Shown: positions 1 through 8,716 of the stretch, piece after piece
Layout: every line of letters begins with the position of its first letter
How positions within the stretch are numbered: position 1 is the first letter of the stretch
Source: Psychroflexus longus
GTDB lineage: Bacteria > Bacteroidota > Bacteroidia > Flavobacteriales > Flavobacteriaceae
DNA length: 64,000 bases
NCBI RefSeq assembly: GCF_020164595.1
Contig: NZ_JAIQZE010000012.1
Span: 1 to 64,000, forward strand
Direction of reading: 5' to 3'
The notes under the pieces: generated by a model
The model's database searches: none
What the model was told of the DNA's origin: nothing
What the model saw: only the letters and a program-made list of their open reading frames with translations
Made by a program: the position numbers and the translations under genes

Positions 1-43
1 TGCACAAGCAAAACAAACTCAAAAGAAAATCGTATAAATCAAA

Positions 44-75
44 AAACCTTAACGATGCTAGCATCGTTAAGGTTT
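44..75 (-). terminator. Palindromic terminator after ctlX
   Basis: A perfect 32-base inverted repeat (16-base arms centred on GCTAGC). On the minus strand it is followed by a run of six T, so it should end the ctlX transcript. The T-run on the other side is weak. Confidence 0.85.
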
Positions 76-142
76 AAATTATAAATTTAATGGCTAATAA
101 TCTGTATCGGTTATTTAGGACGAGACACTTATTTAGCCTATG

Positions 143-1075
143 CTAGTCAACTTTAGGTATAAAAACCTCTGCAAGCATACACCTTGCACTGCCTCCTCCA
201 TGAGTTTCTATGGTGGTTAGATCACTGCTTAAGATTTTAGAATATTTCTCTATAGCTTGAATTTGCTTATCAGTAAGTGAATCATAAGCCGCCTGACTCA
301 TTATCGTATACTTATCTGTTTCACCTTGAACCTGCAGCATATTTCCAGCGAAATTATTCATTTGCTCTTCAGAAATTGTAATGATCTCTTTACCATCCTG
401 AGTGAGACTGTCAGCCACTAGTTTTCTCTCTTTTTTATCATCGATGGTATCCAGACAAATCACTGCAAACTCTTCGGCGACACACATCATCACATTAGTA
501 TGATAAATTAACAAGCGCTCTCCATCGTGGGTTTGATAGGCTTTAAAAATTATAGGAGTATATTCAAAATCTTCACAGAATTCGATCACTAAATCTTCAT
601 CAGCTCTTGGAGACAAAGCGCAGTAAGCTTTTCTATTTTCTCTATCCAAAATTAAGCTTCCTGTTCCCTCCAGGAAGACATTTTCCATTTCTGCGGAAGT
701 ATAATCTACAAAATTTCTTATGAAGTAACCTTCTGCTTCAATTTTTTCAAAAACATCTTCACGTCTTTCTTTGCGCCTATTTTGGGCAAACATTGGATAT
801 AAAGCAACATCTCCGTTTTCATGAAAGGACACCCAATTGTTTGGGAATATTGAGTCTGGTGTATCCTGACTAGCAATATCATCAATCACGATTATATTTA
901 CTCCAACTGCTTTTAGTTGATCCACAAATGCATCAAATTCATCTTGTGCTTTTTTATTAACAGTTGCTTGGAGATCGCTCGTAGATTTCTGGAAGTAATT
1001 ATTGACAGCTGTTTCTTCATTCATTCTGAAGATGACTGGTCGAATCATTACTAATGTATCTGTAATTTGTTTCAT
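143..1075 (-). CDS. ctlX: CtlX-type citrulline/arginine hydrolase (amidinotransferase fold)
   Basis: This is a guanidino-group-modifying hydrolase of the arginine deiminase superfamily, related to CtlX (citrulline utilization hydrolase). Visible motifs are the N-terminal FPNNWVSFH segment, the GTGSL and ALSPRADE stretches, the YHTNVMM motif that holds the catalytic His, and THGGGSARCML near the C-terminus with the catalytic Cys. The protein has about 310 residues, the usual family length. I chose the ATG at 1075 rather than the codon ten residues upstream, because it gives a one-base TAATG overlap with the stop of the preceding gene. That gene belongs to the same superfamily, so the pair is probably translationally coupled. 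Family is clear; the exact substrate is inferred. Confidence 0.88.
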   Translation of the reverse strand: MKQITDTLVMIRPVIFRMNEETAVNNYFQKSTSDLQATVNKKAQDEFDAFVDQLKAVGVNIIVIDDIASQDTPDSIFPNNWVSFHENGDVALYPMFAQNRRKERREDVFEKIEAEGYFIRNFVDYTSAEMENVFLEGTGSLILDRENRKAYCALSPRADEDLVIEFCEDFEYTPIIFKAYQTHDGERLLIYHTNVMMCVAEEFAVICLDTIDDKKERKLVADSLTQDGKEIITISEEQMNNFAGNMLQVQGETDKYTIMSQAAYDSLTDKQIQAIEKYSKILSSDLTTIETHGGGSARCMLAEVFIPKVD

Positions 1076-1986
1076 TATTCTCTTATTAATGGTAAAGTCG
1101 AGCATCTTAAAAGACCCTCTTGTTTGGCAATTTCTCTATAATTGACAGTTTCAACTAAAATCCCTTTTGATCTCAGCCATTCATTTAGTCGTGTAAAATA
1201 TCCATCTGAAATCACTACAGTTTCTGAAATAGAAAAAATGTTGCTGTTCATGTCGTACATTTCTTGGGCAGTAATTTCAAAAACATTTTCTTTTCCGTAA
1301 AGGTTGATCAGCCACTGGTACTCTTCCTCTTCCAGAAACCCGTTTTTGTGAATAATCGCATACTTACTTCCAACAGGCTGAAAACAGCAATCTAAATGTA
1401 ATGCATTGGCTTTTGGGTCTGTATTAGACTTCCTTAAGTTAAAGGATTTTACTTGTTTACCCGGAAACAATTTCTGTAATTCTTCAACTGCCTCAACGTT
1501 TGTTCTGGCTGTGATGTAGTCTGAATAATCTTTTCCCCTATAAGTTCCAACCAAAATGTAATCTCCATGAGGCATCACATCGCCACCTTCAATATGGCAG
1601 TGCTCTGGAAGTCTTATCTTTTTATCAGCATCAATTTTATCTAAAACATGCTCAATAGCCTTGATTTCTTTTTCTCTATCTGGGAGAATATTGGCGAATA
1701 TAAATTTATCTTCTATGACAAACCCGATATCTCTGGAAAAAATTTGATTGTAATCTTTTAAGATAACTGGTCTTAGAACTTCAACATGATGTTTTTTGAA
1801 AATGTCGGCCACAGACTCTATTTCTTTAATCATATCTTCTTCTTCCGGGTAGGTCCCTTCTTTGATATGTTTTATGGATTTAGGGTCGTAAGCATCCTCC
1901 AACTTTGGTTGATCGCCAATAGAATTGGCAACACCCAAGACCACGGTTTTTAACCTTGAGGTCTCATTAGAAATATGTAGTTTCAA
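1075..1986 (-). CDS. Arginine deiminase/DDAH-like amidinohydrolase
   Basis: This is a second member of the arginine deiminase superfamily, resembling dimethylarginine dimethylaminohydrolase and amidinotransferase proteins. It shows FSRDIGFVIED (substrate-binding Asp region), HIEGGDV (Glu/Asp of the guanidinium pocket), HLDCCFQPVG (catalytic His) and LLRCSTLPL at the C-terminus (catalytic Cys). At 303 residues it is full length. The start codon is TTG, as no ATG lies in frame near the N-terminus. It is the first gene of a two-gene unit with ctlX, so the two enzymes probably act on related guanidino or ureido compounds. The substrate (arginine, citrulline, methylarginine) cannot be read from the sequence. 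Confidence 0.82.
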   Translation of the reverse strand: MKLHISNETSRLKTVVLGVANSIGDQPKLEDAYDPKSIKHIKEGTYPEEEDMIKEIESVADIFKKHHVEVLRPVILKDYNQIFSRDIGFVIEDKFIFANILPDREKEIKAIEHVLDKIDADKKIRLPEHCHIEGGDVMPHGDYILVGTYRGKDYSDYITARTNVEAVEELQKLFPGKQVKSFNLRKSNTDPKANALHLDCCFQPVGSKYAIIHKNGFLEEEEYQWLINLYGKENVFEITAQEMYDMNSNIFSISETVVISDGYFTRLNEWLRSKGILVETVNYREIAKQEGLLRCSTLPLIRE

Positions 1987-2050
1987 TGTATTTTATTTTT
2001 TTGCGCGAATATACTTACTTAGAAACAAATCCTTGAACTATTGTTAAAAA

Positions 2051-2734
2051 TCAAGCCTTGAAATTCAGAAAAATATTAGGATCTGGGCAATTTTTTCTGT
2101 AGAAATCAAGATCTACCTGAGAAGAAACCCCTGGATAATCGCCATAATAATCATCGATATCCATTATAATTTGAAAATGTAAGTGCGGGGCATAATTCCC
2201 GTTGACTTCGTTGCTTCCAAGAAAGGCCAGAGGTTCTTCTATGGTGACTCCCTCTCCTACTTGATGCAGCTGCAAGGATTCTCTTGACAAATGACCGTAT
2301 AGTGAATAAAATTTTAGGTCTTTTATATGATGTTCCAAAATTATTGTTGGTCCGTAATCTCCAAAATTCAAGTTATCCTTTTGACTATGGATTTTTCCAG
2401 GTAATGGAGTAAAAACTGGTGTTCCTGCTTCTACCCACACATCTATACCAAGATGAACATTTCGTTTATGAGAATGAGAATTGACCCCAAAATATGAGCT
2501 TCTGTCATATAAACTTCTCTTTTCCAAATATCCGCCATAAGCAGCTTTCGCATTTTTATTTTTTAGATAATCTTTCAAATAAGCCTGAAGAGCAAATTCA
2601 GCTGATAAATCAATTTTCAGTTCAGAAGTCTTGGTATCTGAAAGGTCTAGTGGAGCATAATCAGATTCAGAAAAAGAAAGTCCTAAAATAGAAAAGAATG
2701 AACTCTTAATATGGTCTTTTATCAAATTCAGCAT
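2051..2734 (-). CDS. M23 family metallopeptidase (LytM domain)
   Basis: This is a peptidoglycan endopeptidase-like protein. The LytM core shows the zinc ligands HLGID (around residue 94) and HLHFQI near the C-terminus, with YGHLS between them supplying the remaining catalytic His. The order matches active M23 enzymes. There is no clear signal peptide or membrane segment, and the first 80 residues match no domain I know. A cytoplasmic or non-peptidoglycan role is therefore possible. It stands alone between the ohr terminator and the amidinohydrolase pair. Confidence 0.85.
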   Translation of the reverse strand: MLNLIKDHIKSSFFSILGLSFSESDYAPLDLSDTKTSELKIDLSAEFALQAYLKDYLKNKNAKAAYGGYLEKRSLYDRSSYFGVNSHSHKRNVHLGIDVWVEAGTPVFTPLPGKIHSQKDNLNFGDYGPTIILEHHIKDLKFYSLYGHLSRESLQLHQVGEGVTIEEPLAFLGSNEVNGNYAPHLHFQIIMDIDDYYGDYPGVSSQVDLDFYRKNCPDPNIFLNFKA

Positions 2735-2762
2735 AATGTAAAACCTTATATATTAAACTAAC

Positions 2763-2787
2763 AAAACCCCAATAAAATTGGGGTTTT
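2763..2787 (-). terminator. Terminator after ohr
   Basis: Inverted repeat AAAACCCCAAT / ATTGGGGTTTT with a three-base loop. On the minus strand the stem ends in TTTT. It lies 26 bases past the ohr stop codon. Confidence 0.8.
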
Positions 2788-2812
2788 AATATTATTCAAT
2801 AATAGATAATTT

Positions 2813-3241
2813 TTATTCGTCTCTTAAGACATTGAGTGTAACATCTATATTATCTCGTGTTGCTCGGGAAAATGGGCATACTACATGAGCTTCGTTGACC
2901 AATGTCTCAGCCGTCTTGATATCATCCACGCCTGGCAAGTAAGAATCTAAAATTGCTGAAAGTAGCAGACTTCCATCATCTTCTTTATTGATACTAATAT
3001 GTGCTGTAACGCTAAAATCTCCTAAATCTACTTTGTGTTTTTCGGCAACCAAGCTCAAAGCACTTCCAAAACATGCGGAGTACGCTGATCCAAAAAGTTG
3101 CTCTGGATTCACTCCGTCTCCACCATCACCACCGAGACCTTTAGGCATGCTCAACGGCATATCAATAGGACCATTTTCAGTTTTGACGTGACCTTTACGA
3201 CCTCCGGTTGCTGTAGCTTTCGCTGTATAAAGTGTTTTCAT
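2813..3241 (-). CDS. ohr: Organic hydroperoxide resistance protein (Ohr/OsmC family)
   Basis: Ohr is a thiol peroxidase that reduces organic hydroperoxides in the cytoplasm with lipoylated partners. The two redox cysteines are visible: C57 in SACFGSAL and C122 in VCPFSRATRDN. The GGDG.GVNPEQLF segment is characteristic of Ohr rather than OsmC. Length is 142 residues, as in known Ohr. It has its own terminator. No OhrR regulator is adjacent. Confidence 0.93.
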   Translation of the reverse strand: MKTLYTAKATATGGRKGHVKTENGPIDMPLSMPKGLGGDGGDGVNPEQLFGSAYSACFGSALSLVAEKHKVDLGDFSVTAHISINKEDDGSLLLSAILDSYLPGVDDIKTAETLVNEAHVVCPFSRATRDNIDVTLNVLRDE

Positions 3242-3327
3242 GAGTTTAAATTTTAATTTAATCGAATATACTAACTACACGACCTTAGTGAAAAAATGAA
3301 TTCATAAATTTGTACTAAATCTAAATT

Positions 3328-4410
3328 ATGTCTTCGTCTAAAAATAAAAAATCTGCGCTTCATGAAACCAAAAGTGATCCGAGTTTGAATTTGAGTCAAA
3401 CCTCGGCTGAGCGCATTAAAAATTTGAGACGACAATCTAAAGATATTAAAAAACTTACTGAAGGTATTTTAAGTGGAAATAAGACAGATTTAAGTCAGGC
3501 AATTACGCTTATTGAAAGTCAAAGTAAACGTCATACAGAAGACATAAAAACTATCATTTCTACTTGTTTGCCGTACTCCAACAAATCGCTAAGAATTGGT
3601 ATCACTGGTGTGCCAGGAGTTGGAAAAAGTACATTTATAGAGCAGTTAGGATTGTTGTTGGTTAAGAAGGGGCATAAAGTAGCAGTCCTGGCTGTAGATC
3701 CGTCTAGTTCGGTCACAAGAGGAAGCATTCTTGGAGATAAGACCCGGATGGAAAAATTGGTTCAGCATCCCATGGCTTATATAAGGCCTACAGCCTCGGG
3801 CGAATCTCTGGGCGGAGTAGCTAGAAAAACCCGCGAAAGCATTTTGCTTTGCGAAGCCGCTGGATATGACATACTTCTTATAGAGACAGTTGGGGTTGGA
3901 CAGAGTGAAACTGCTGTGCATAGCATGACAGATTTCTTCTTACTATTAAAACTCGCAGGTGCTGGAGACGAATTACAAGGCATCAAACGCGGTATTATAG
4001 AAATGGCAGATGCCATAGTTATCAATAAAGCAGATGGAGATAATATAAAAGCAGCTAAAAAAGCTAAAGTTGAATTCAATAGAGCTTTGCACATGTATCC
4101 TTCAAAGTCCAATGGCTGGGATCCTAAAGTAAAACTAGCCAGTGCCTTGCAAAATGAAGGCATCGACAAGGTTTGGAAAATGCTTACTGACTACTTTGAA
4201 AAGGCTAAACAAAACGGATATTTTGAAGAAAAACGAGCTGATCAAAATAAATTCTGGCTGACCCAAACCATTGAAGATTCTCTCAAAAAAGAGTTCTACC
4301 AGAATGAAGTCATCAAGAGTGAGTTTCCAGAAGTTCTTGAGAAAATTCATAATCAGGACTTAAGCCCTTTTGAAGCAGCGGAATATCTTTTAAAAAAAGC
4401 AAAAATTTAG
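3328..4410 (+). CDS. meaB: Methylmalonyl-CoA mutase-associated GTPase MeaB
   Basis: MeaB is a G3E-family GTPase chaperone that guards adenosylcobalamin loading of methylmalonyl-CoA mutase. Visible are the Walker A motif GVPGVGKST (around residues 93-101), AVDPSSS..RGSILGDKTRM, the IETVGVGQSE motif and the NKADG guanine-specificity motif. The length of 360 residues is typical. The mutase subunits are not next to it. It faces the PAP2 phosphatase gene tail to tail with seven bases between the stops. Confidence 0.95.
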   Translation: MSSSKNKKSALHETKSDPSLNLSQTSAERIKNLRRQSKDIKKLTEGILSGNKTDLSQAITLIESQSKRHTEDIKTIISTCLPYSNKSLRIGITGVPGVGKSTFIEQLGLLLVKKGHKVAVLAVDPSSSVTRGSILGDKTRMEKLVQHPMAYIRPTASGESLGGVARKTRESILLCEAAGYDILLIETVGVGQSETAVHSMTDFFLLLKLAGAGDELQGIKRGIIEMADAIVINKADGDNIKAAKKAKVEFNRALHMYPSKSNGWDPKVKLASALQNEGIDKVWKMLTDYFEKAKQNGYFEEKRADQNKFWLTQTIEDSLKKEFYQNEVIKSEFPEVLEKIHNQDLSPFEAAEYLLKKAKI

Positions 4411-4417
4411 GAATAAG

Positions 4418-4987
4418 CTATTGAGCTGTATCAAATCTTGATTTTAAATAGCTATGGAATTTGGAGAATAAATACCCTGTTAAAATTCCGAGCAAAGCAC
4501 CAGTGATAATATCTCCCGGATAGTGCACACCCACATAAATACGACTGTAGGTAACCATAAAAGCCCAGAAAAATATCCAATAGAAAGCATTTTTATAATG
4601 GGGCTTAAGAAGATTGGAGACTAAAGTCGCCACAGCAAAAGAACTGATTGCATGCCCAGAAAAATATCCGAATTTACCGCAGCGTTTCGCTAAAAATCGA
4701 CCGTATTCAATAAAAGGTTCATTACATGGCCTTAGCCTTTCGAAAGTATCCTTAAAGAAGTTTGCCAGCTGATCTGTGAAAGCTATCATCAATCCCACTA
4801 CAACGACTGTAATTAGCAAGCCTTTTAATTTTATTTTTTGATAAATCAGAAACAAAAGAATCCCATACAGTGGATATGAAGTTTCCTTTTCTGTCAATAA
4901 TACCCAAAACCAATCCCATTCTTTAACCCCAAGGTTATTGAGAAAAAGAAACAATTCTCTGTCTAAAGTCTGAAGTTGTTCTAGCAT
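4418..4987 (-). CDS. PAP2 family phosphatase (lipid phosphatase)
   Basis: This is a membrane phosphatase of the type-2 phosphatidic acid phosphatase family, possibly undecaprenyl-diphosphate phosphatase. The three signature parts are KDTFERLRP (K-x6-RP), FSGHAIS (usually PSGH; here F replaces P) and SRIYVGVHYPGD (SR-x5-H-x3-D). About five hydrophobic helices fit the family, and 189 residues is normal length. It follows the small acidic gene and MATE gene with a three-base gap, so the three may be one transcript. The substrate is inferred. Confidence 0.88.
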   Translation of the reverse strand: MLEQLQTLDRELFLFLNNLGVKEWDWFWVLLTEKETSYPLYGILLFLIYQKIKLKGLLITVVVVGLMIAFTDQLANFFKDTFERLRPCNEPFIEYGRFLAKRCGKFGYFSGHAISSFAVATLVSNLLKPHYKNAFYWIFFWAFMVTYSRIYVGVHYPGDIITGALLGILTGYLFSKFHSYLKSRFDTAQ

Positions 4988-4990
4988 ATT

Positions 4991-5215
4991 CTATTGGTAA
5001 CGATCCACTTCTCTATCGTAAAACTCTGAAGCCTCTTTGATTAAATTATTAGTCTCCTCTACCATTTCCTCTTCGTTTTCAACATCAAACTCCTCAAGCC
5101 ATTCAATATCATCTGTCTTGAGGTCAATAATGAATCTTGGAAACTCGGTGTGGATGATGAATATAGACTCAGGAAAATCAGTATTGTCACCTAATATAAA
5201 TCTTGGTAATTTCAT
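4991..5215 (-). CDS. Small acidic hypothetical protein
   Basis: This 74-residue protein is rich in Glu and Asp (segment DVENEEEMVEETNN), with an N-terminal part of alternating hydrophobic residues that may form a beta hairpin. I do not recognise a domain. It is probably real because its ATG overlaps the stop of the MATE gene by four bases (ATGA) and its own stop is followed three bases later by the PAP2 gene. Function unknown. Confidence 0.7.
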   Translation of the reverse strand: MKLPRFILGDNTDFPESIFIIHTEFPRFIIDLKTDDIEWLEEFDVENEEEMVEETNNLIKEASEFYDREVDRYQ

Positions 5216-6645
5216 GATTGTGATAATTTAGTTTCGCCAAAAGTATGAATTTGTTTCTTGGAGAGCATATTAAATCTGATATACAACATAATAGCAGATG
5301 CCGTAAGACCAGAAAGAAGCCCAAGCCAAATACCTACACTTCCCAGCACCTCCTCTTTTCCAGTAAAATAAGATATTGGAAGGCCAATAAGCCAATAAGC
5401 GATAAAACAAAGTAAGGTTGGAACTTTTACATCTTGTAATCCCCGTAATGCTCCAAGAATAGCCACTTGTAAGCCATCACTTAATTGAAAAAGTGCTGCC
5501 ACAATAAGTAACTGAGATGCTAGAAGTATAACCTCCGAGTCATCGATGTATAAAGTGGGCAGGAATCCTTTCAAAAGGATAAAACCAATAGCAAAAACGC
5601 CTTCGATAAGAAAAACCTGAAGGAAAATAGAAAAGGCTACATCTCTAAGGGTTTTAAATTGGCGTTTACCTTTTTGATTAGCTACTCTTATCGTAGCAGT
5701 TACGCCAAGCCCTACAGCAATCATAAAAGTCATAGAGGCCAGATTGAGAGCAATCTGATTTGCAGCTTGAGGTTTGGTACCCAAAGTTCCAGCCAAAAGT
5801 ACAGTTGCCGTGAAAATCCCTCCTTCAAACAACATTTGCAAAGCGGTAGGAAACCCAAGGTTAATCAATCTTTTAAAAATAGCTTTATCCAGGGACTTCT
5901 TCATTAAAATAAAATAAGGCTTCAATTTAGGCCTTCTGCTTAAGATAAGATATAGTAAAATCAGCATGAAAACTCGTGAAATCAATGTACCAATTGCAGC
6001 TCCTTCCAGCTCCAGACGTGGAAAAAACCAAACTCCATATATCAGTAAATAATTAAATATTACGTTCACAATGTTAGCTAAAATAGTAGCATACATAGCA
6101 TATTTGGTCATAGAAAGCCCGTCTGCAAATTGCTTGAATCCTTGAAAAATCATAAGTGGAATGAGAGAAAACGCCACGATATCCAGATAGGGTAAGGCGA
6201 GCTCAACAACATCTTTGGGTTGATCCAGATGATGAAGTATAGGCTTTGCTAGCAATAGCAATAAAAACAAAACAATGCCATTGACCGTACACATGACCAG
6301 ACCATGCTGGAAAAAAAAACGCCCTTTGGTGGTATCTCCTTCTCCATCTGCTTCAGCAATTAGTGGAGTAATGGCGAAGCTGAATCCAATTCCTAAAAAA
6401 AGTGCAAAAAATATAAGTGTATTCCCTAATGAAACAGCAGCGAGGGGTGCAGCTCCAAGCTTTCCGATCATCAAATTGTCAACAAATCCTACAAGGACAT
6501 GCCCAAGTTGACCAAGCATTATCGGAAATGCTAGACTGAAATTTTTTGAAAACTCCCTGGTGTAAATAGATAAATTCAAAAGTCTTTTTATTTTTTCAAA
6601 AGGCAAAAGTACACTTTGAGAATAGAATATATAATCTAGCCTCAT
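5212..6645 (-). CDS. MATE family efflux transporter
   Basis: This is a multidrug and toxin extrusion exporter, a cation-coupled membrane antiporter. The protein has about twelve hydrophobic segments in two related halves, beginning with the FPIMLGQLGHVLVGFVDN pattern typical of MATE helix 1. Length 477 residues. The ATG at 6645 adds some 30 residues before helix 1 compared with usual members, so a downstream TTG before NLSIYTREF is an alternative start. The ATGA overlap couples it to the small acidic gene. Confidence 0.9.
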   Translation of the reverse strand: MRLDYIFYSQSVLLPFEKIKRLLNLSIYTREFSKNFSLAFPIMLGQLGHVLVGFVDNLMIGKLGAAPLAAVSLGNTLIFFALFLGIGFSFAITPLIAEADGEGDTTKGRFFFQHGLVMCTVNGIVLFLLLLLAKPILHHLDQPKDVVELALPYLDIVAFSLIPLMIFQGFKQFADGLSMTKYAMYATILANIVNVIFNYLLIYGVWFFPRLELEGAAIGTLISRVFMLILLYLILSRRPKLKPYFILMKKSLDKAIFKRLINLGFPTALQMLFEGGIFTATVLLAGTLGTKPQAANQIALNLASMTFMIAVGLGVTATIRVANQKGKRQFKTLRDVAFSIFLQVFLIEGVFAIGFILLKGFLPTLYIDDSEVILLASQLLIVAALFQLSDGLQVAILGALRGLQDVKVPTLLCFIAYWLIGLPISYFTGKEEVLGSVGIWLGLLSGLTASAIMLYIRFNMLSKKQIHTFGETKLSQS

Positions 6646-6702
6646 TATTTAATCAGTTAAAGTCTTTGAATATAGATTAGCCCCAAAAAGTTGAATTTAC
6701 TT

Positions 6703-6710
6703 TATATTTG
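6703..6710 (+). promoter_or_regulatory. Candidate Bacteroidota -7 promoter element
   Basis: TATATTTG matches the TAnnTTTG -7 consensus of the Bacteroidota primary sigma factor and lies 26 bases before the TTG start of the following gene. No good -33 TTTG is at standard spacing. Confidence 0.4.
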
Positions 6711-6736
6711 AGAATTAATTCTGAAAATAAAGAAAC

Positions 6737-7342
6737 TTGAAAAAAGATTTTGACAAGGAAGAAGTTATCAAGCATGTAGCCACTTTACTACAAGAGATTC
6801 CCACATCAATGGAAATCGTAAAAGATGACTCCAAAAAAGAACAACGTTTTCTTTATTTAGCGAAACATATGGTTGAAAAGGCCATTAAGAAAGACGCACT
6901 TCTCGTTTCTGACGATGGAAGAGGAATCGCTATTTTCTTTAGAATGGATGGAAAAAGTGAAGGCTTCTGGACTGAACTGATAAGTGATCTCAAACTAGCC
7001 ATAAATGTTACTGGAATTACTAAAGGGCTGAAAGCTTTAAAATCTCAGAAATTTGTTCGTCAACAGCGCCCCAATGATGGTGAGTTTTTATATTGTTGGT
7101 TTTGGGGAATTTTACCCGATGCCAGGGGAAATACTAGTGACAAAACGCCCTATAAGATGAAAGACGAAATGTTTCGTATTTCCAAGGCTTTACAATTACC
7201 TATTTATGCGGAAACTCGTATTAGAAAAGTAAACATTGCTTACAGAAGGTATGGTTTTGAATTGCTCAAGGAATGGAAACATCCTAGTGGTGATAAAATG
7301 TATTTTTTAAAATATACCCCACCGCAACTGGATTCTAACTAG
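6737..7342 (+). CDS. GNAT-like acetyltransferase family protein
   Basis: A 201-residue protein whose C-terminal half has the shape of a GNAT fold: a KMKDEMFRISKAL helix, the LPIYAETRIRKVN strand and the YRRYGFELL ending common in GNAT proteins. The usual acetyl-CoA loop (Q/R-x-x-G-x-G/A) is not clear; the stretch LPDARGN may replace it. The start is TTG, since no in-frame ATG is available near the N-terminus. Its end overlaps the convergent NtrC-like gene by eight bases. The substrate is unknown. Confidence 0.6.
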   Translation: MKKDFDKEEVIKHVATLLQEIPTSMEIVKDDSKKEQRFLYLAKHMVEKAIKKDALLVSDDGRGIAIFFRMDGKSEGFWTELISDLKLAINVTGITKGLKALKSQKFVRQQRPNDGEFLYCWFWGILPDARGNTSDKTPYKMKDEMFRISKALQLPIYAETRIRKVNIAYRRYGFELLKEWKHPSGDKMYFLKYTPPQLDSN

Positions 7343-8507
7343 TTTTAAGTTGAACAAATTTCTTCACATCGTCTTCAGTAATCTGCTGATCCCCAAGGAT
7401 AATAAGGCGTTCCACGACATTACGCAACTCCCTTATATTCCCTGTCCAGTTCAGCTTTTCTAAAAGTGAAACAGCTTTCGCTTCAAAAACTTTTGGCTTT
7501 GTGCCTTGTTCTTTAGCTATTTTTTCTGTGAAGTGATGAATCAGCTCAGGAATGTCTGCTCGCCTATCTTTAAGCGCAGGCACATGAATAATGATCACGG
7601 CTAGTCTATGGTATAGGTCTTCTCTAAAGTTCCTCTCATTTATTTCTTCCTTTAAGTTCTTGTTGGTTGCTGCAATTACTCTCACATCTACTTTTATATC
7701 CTTATCACTTCCTACGCGTTGAACTCTGTTTTCTTGTAAAGCTCTCAAGACTTTTGCCTGGGCGGACAAACTCATATCACCAATCTCATCGAGGAAAATT
7801 GTCCCTCCATTAGCAGCTTCAAATTTTCCAGCTCTATCTTTATTGGCAGAAGTAAATGCTCCTTTTACGTGTCCAAACAATTCACTCTCAATTAATTCTG
7901 AAGGAATCGCAGCACAGTTCACCTCTATAAAAGGCCCTTTATTCCTGTTGCTTTTTTCATGCAGCCAATGAGCTACCAGCTCTTTACCAGTACCATTTTC
8001 ACCTGTGATTAAAACCCTGGCTTCAGTTGGAGCAACTTTATTGATCATTGATTTAATTTGATCGAGCTCCTCTGACTTACCTACCATTTCAAATTGTTTT
8101 GAAACTTTCTTTTTCAATTGCTTGTTTTCTTGAGCAAGCTGAGTGTGGTCAAGGGCAATTCTCACTGTATTAAGCAATCGGTTCAAATCTGGAGGCTTCG
8201 AAATGTAGTCAAAAGCACCCATCCTCATAGTTTCAACAGCAGTTTCCAGATCCCCGTGTCCCGATATCATTATTACAGGAAGTTCAGGCTGAAGTTTTTG
8301 ACAAGCAGATAAAACTTCCATTCCATCCATCTTTGGCATTTTAATATCGCACAAAACCAAGTCATAAGAATTTTTCTTGATCAGTTCTATCCCTATTAAA
8401 CCATCCTCAGCCTCATCAATATTGTAATTCTTCTCTTCCTCTGAAAGAATTTTTTTCAGTACTCTTCTTATCGCATCTTCGTCTTCAATAATGAGTAATC
8501 TTGGCAT
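7335..8507 (-). CDS. NtrC-type sigma-54 activator lacking the HTH domain
   Basis: A response regulator that should activate RNA polymerase carrying sigma-54. Residues 1-120 form a receiver domain with the phospho-acceptor D54 in LVLCDIKMP and a switch Lys in SKPPD. Residues 140-380 form the AAA+ domain with GENGTGKE (Walker A), the sigma-54-contacting GAFTSA loop and LDEIGD (Walker B). The protein ends at residue 390, right after the AAA+ lid, so the usual Fis-type helix-turn-helix is absent. No frameshift is needed to explain this. No partner histidine kinase is adjacent. Confidence 0.92.
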   Translation of the reverse strand: MPRLLIIEDEDAIRRVLKKILSEEEKNYNIDEAEDGLIGIELIKKNSYDLVLCDIKMPKMDGMEVLSACQKLQPELPVIMISGHGDLETAVETMRMGAFDYISKPPDLNRLLNTVRIALDHTQLAQENKQLKKKVSKQFEMVGKSEELDQIKSMINKVAPTEARVLITGENGTGKELVAHWLHEKSNRNKGPFIEVNCAAIPSELIESELFGHVKGAFTSANKDRAGKFEAANGGTIFLDEIGDMSLSAQAKVLRALQENRVQRVGSDKDIKVDVRVIAATNKNLKEEINERNFREDLYHRLAVIIIHVPALKDRRADIPELIHHFTEKIAKEQGTKPKVFEAKAVSLLEKLNWTGNIRELRNVVERLIILGDQQITEDDVKKFVQLKTS

Positions 8508-8614
8508 AATAATTTTAATTTATGAAATTAAATATAAGTTTTATCTGAAGTTTAAAGTTGCAACCTCAACATTTTTTGGAATATTTTAAAAGCTAAGAGG
8601 CTTTAAAAACAAAA

Positions 8615-8639
8615 CCCACCCTGCGCAATGAAGGGTGGG
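8615..8639 (-). terminator. Terminator after dnaJ
   Basis: Stem CCCACCCT / AGGGTGGG with a nine-base loop, followed on the minus strand by TTTTGTTTTT. It separates grpE-dnaJ from the NtrC-like gene. The remainder of the 209-base spacer is AT-rich with no gene. Confidence 0.88.
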
Positions 8640-8716
8640 AAAAAAATTGCTATGAAAAAGAAAAAACACCGCTGAATTTAACGGTATTCAAATATATATA
8701 ATATTCTGTTAACAGC

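Noticed and set aside
1076-1105. Longer start for ctlX at 1105
   Set aside because: It would overlap the preceding gene by 31 bases, while the ATG at 1075 gives a TAATG junction and the usual N-terminus.
7335-7345. Frameshift that removed the HTH of the NtrC-like protein
   Set aside because: The sequence past the stop belongs to the convergent GNAT-like gene and shows no HTH in other frames.
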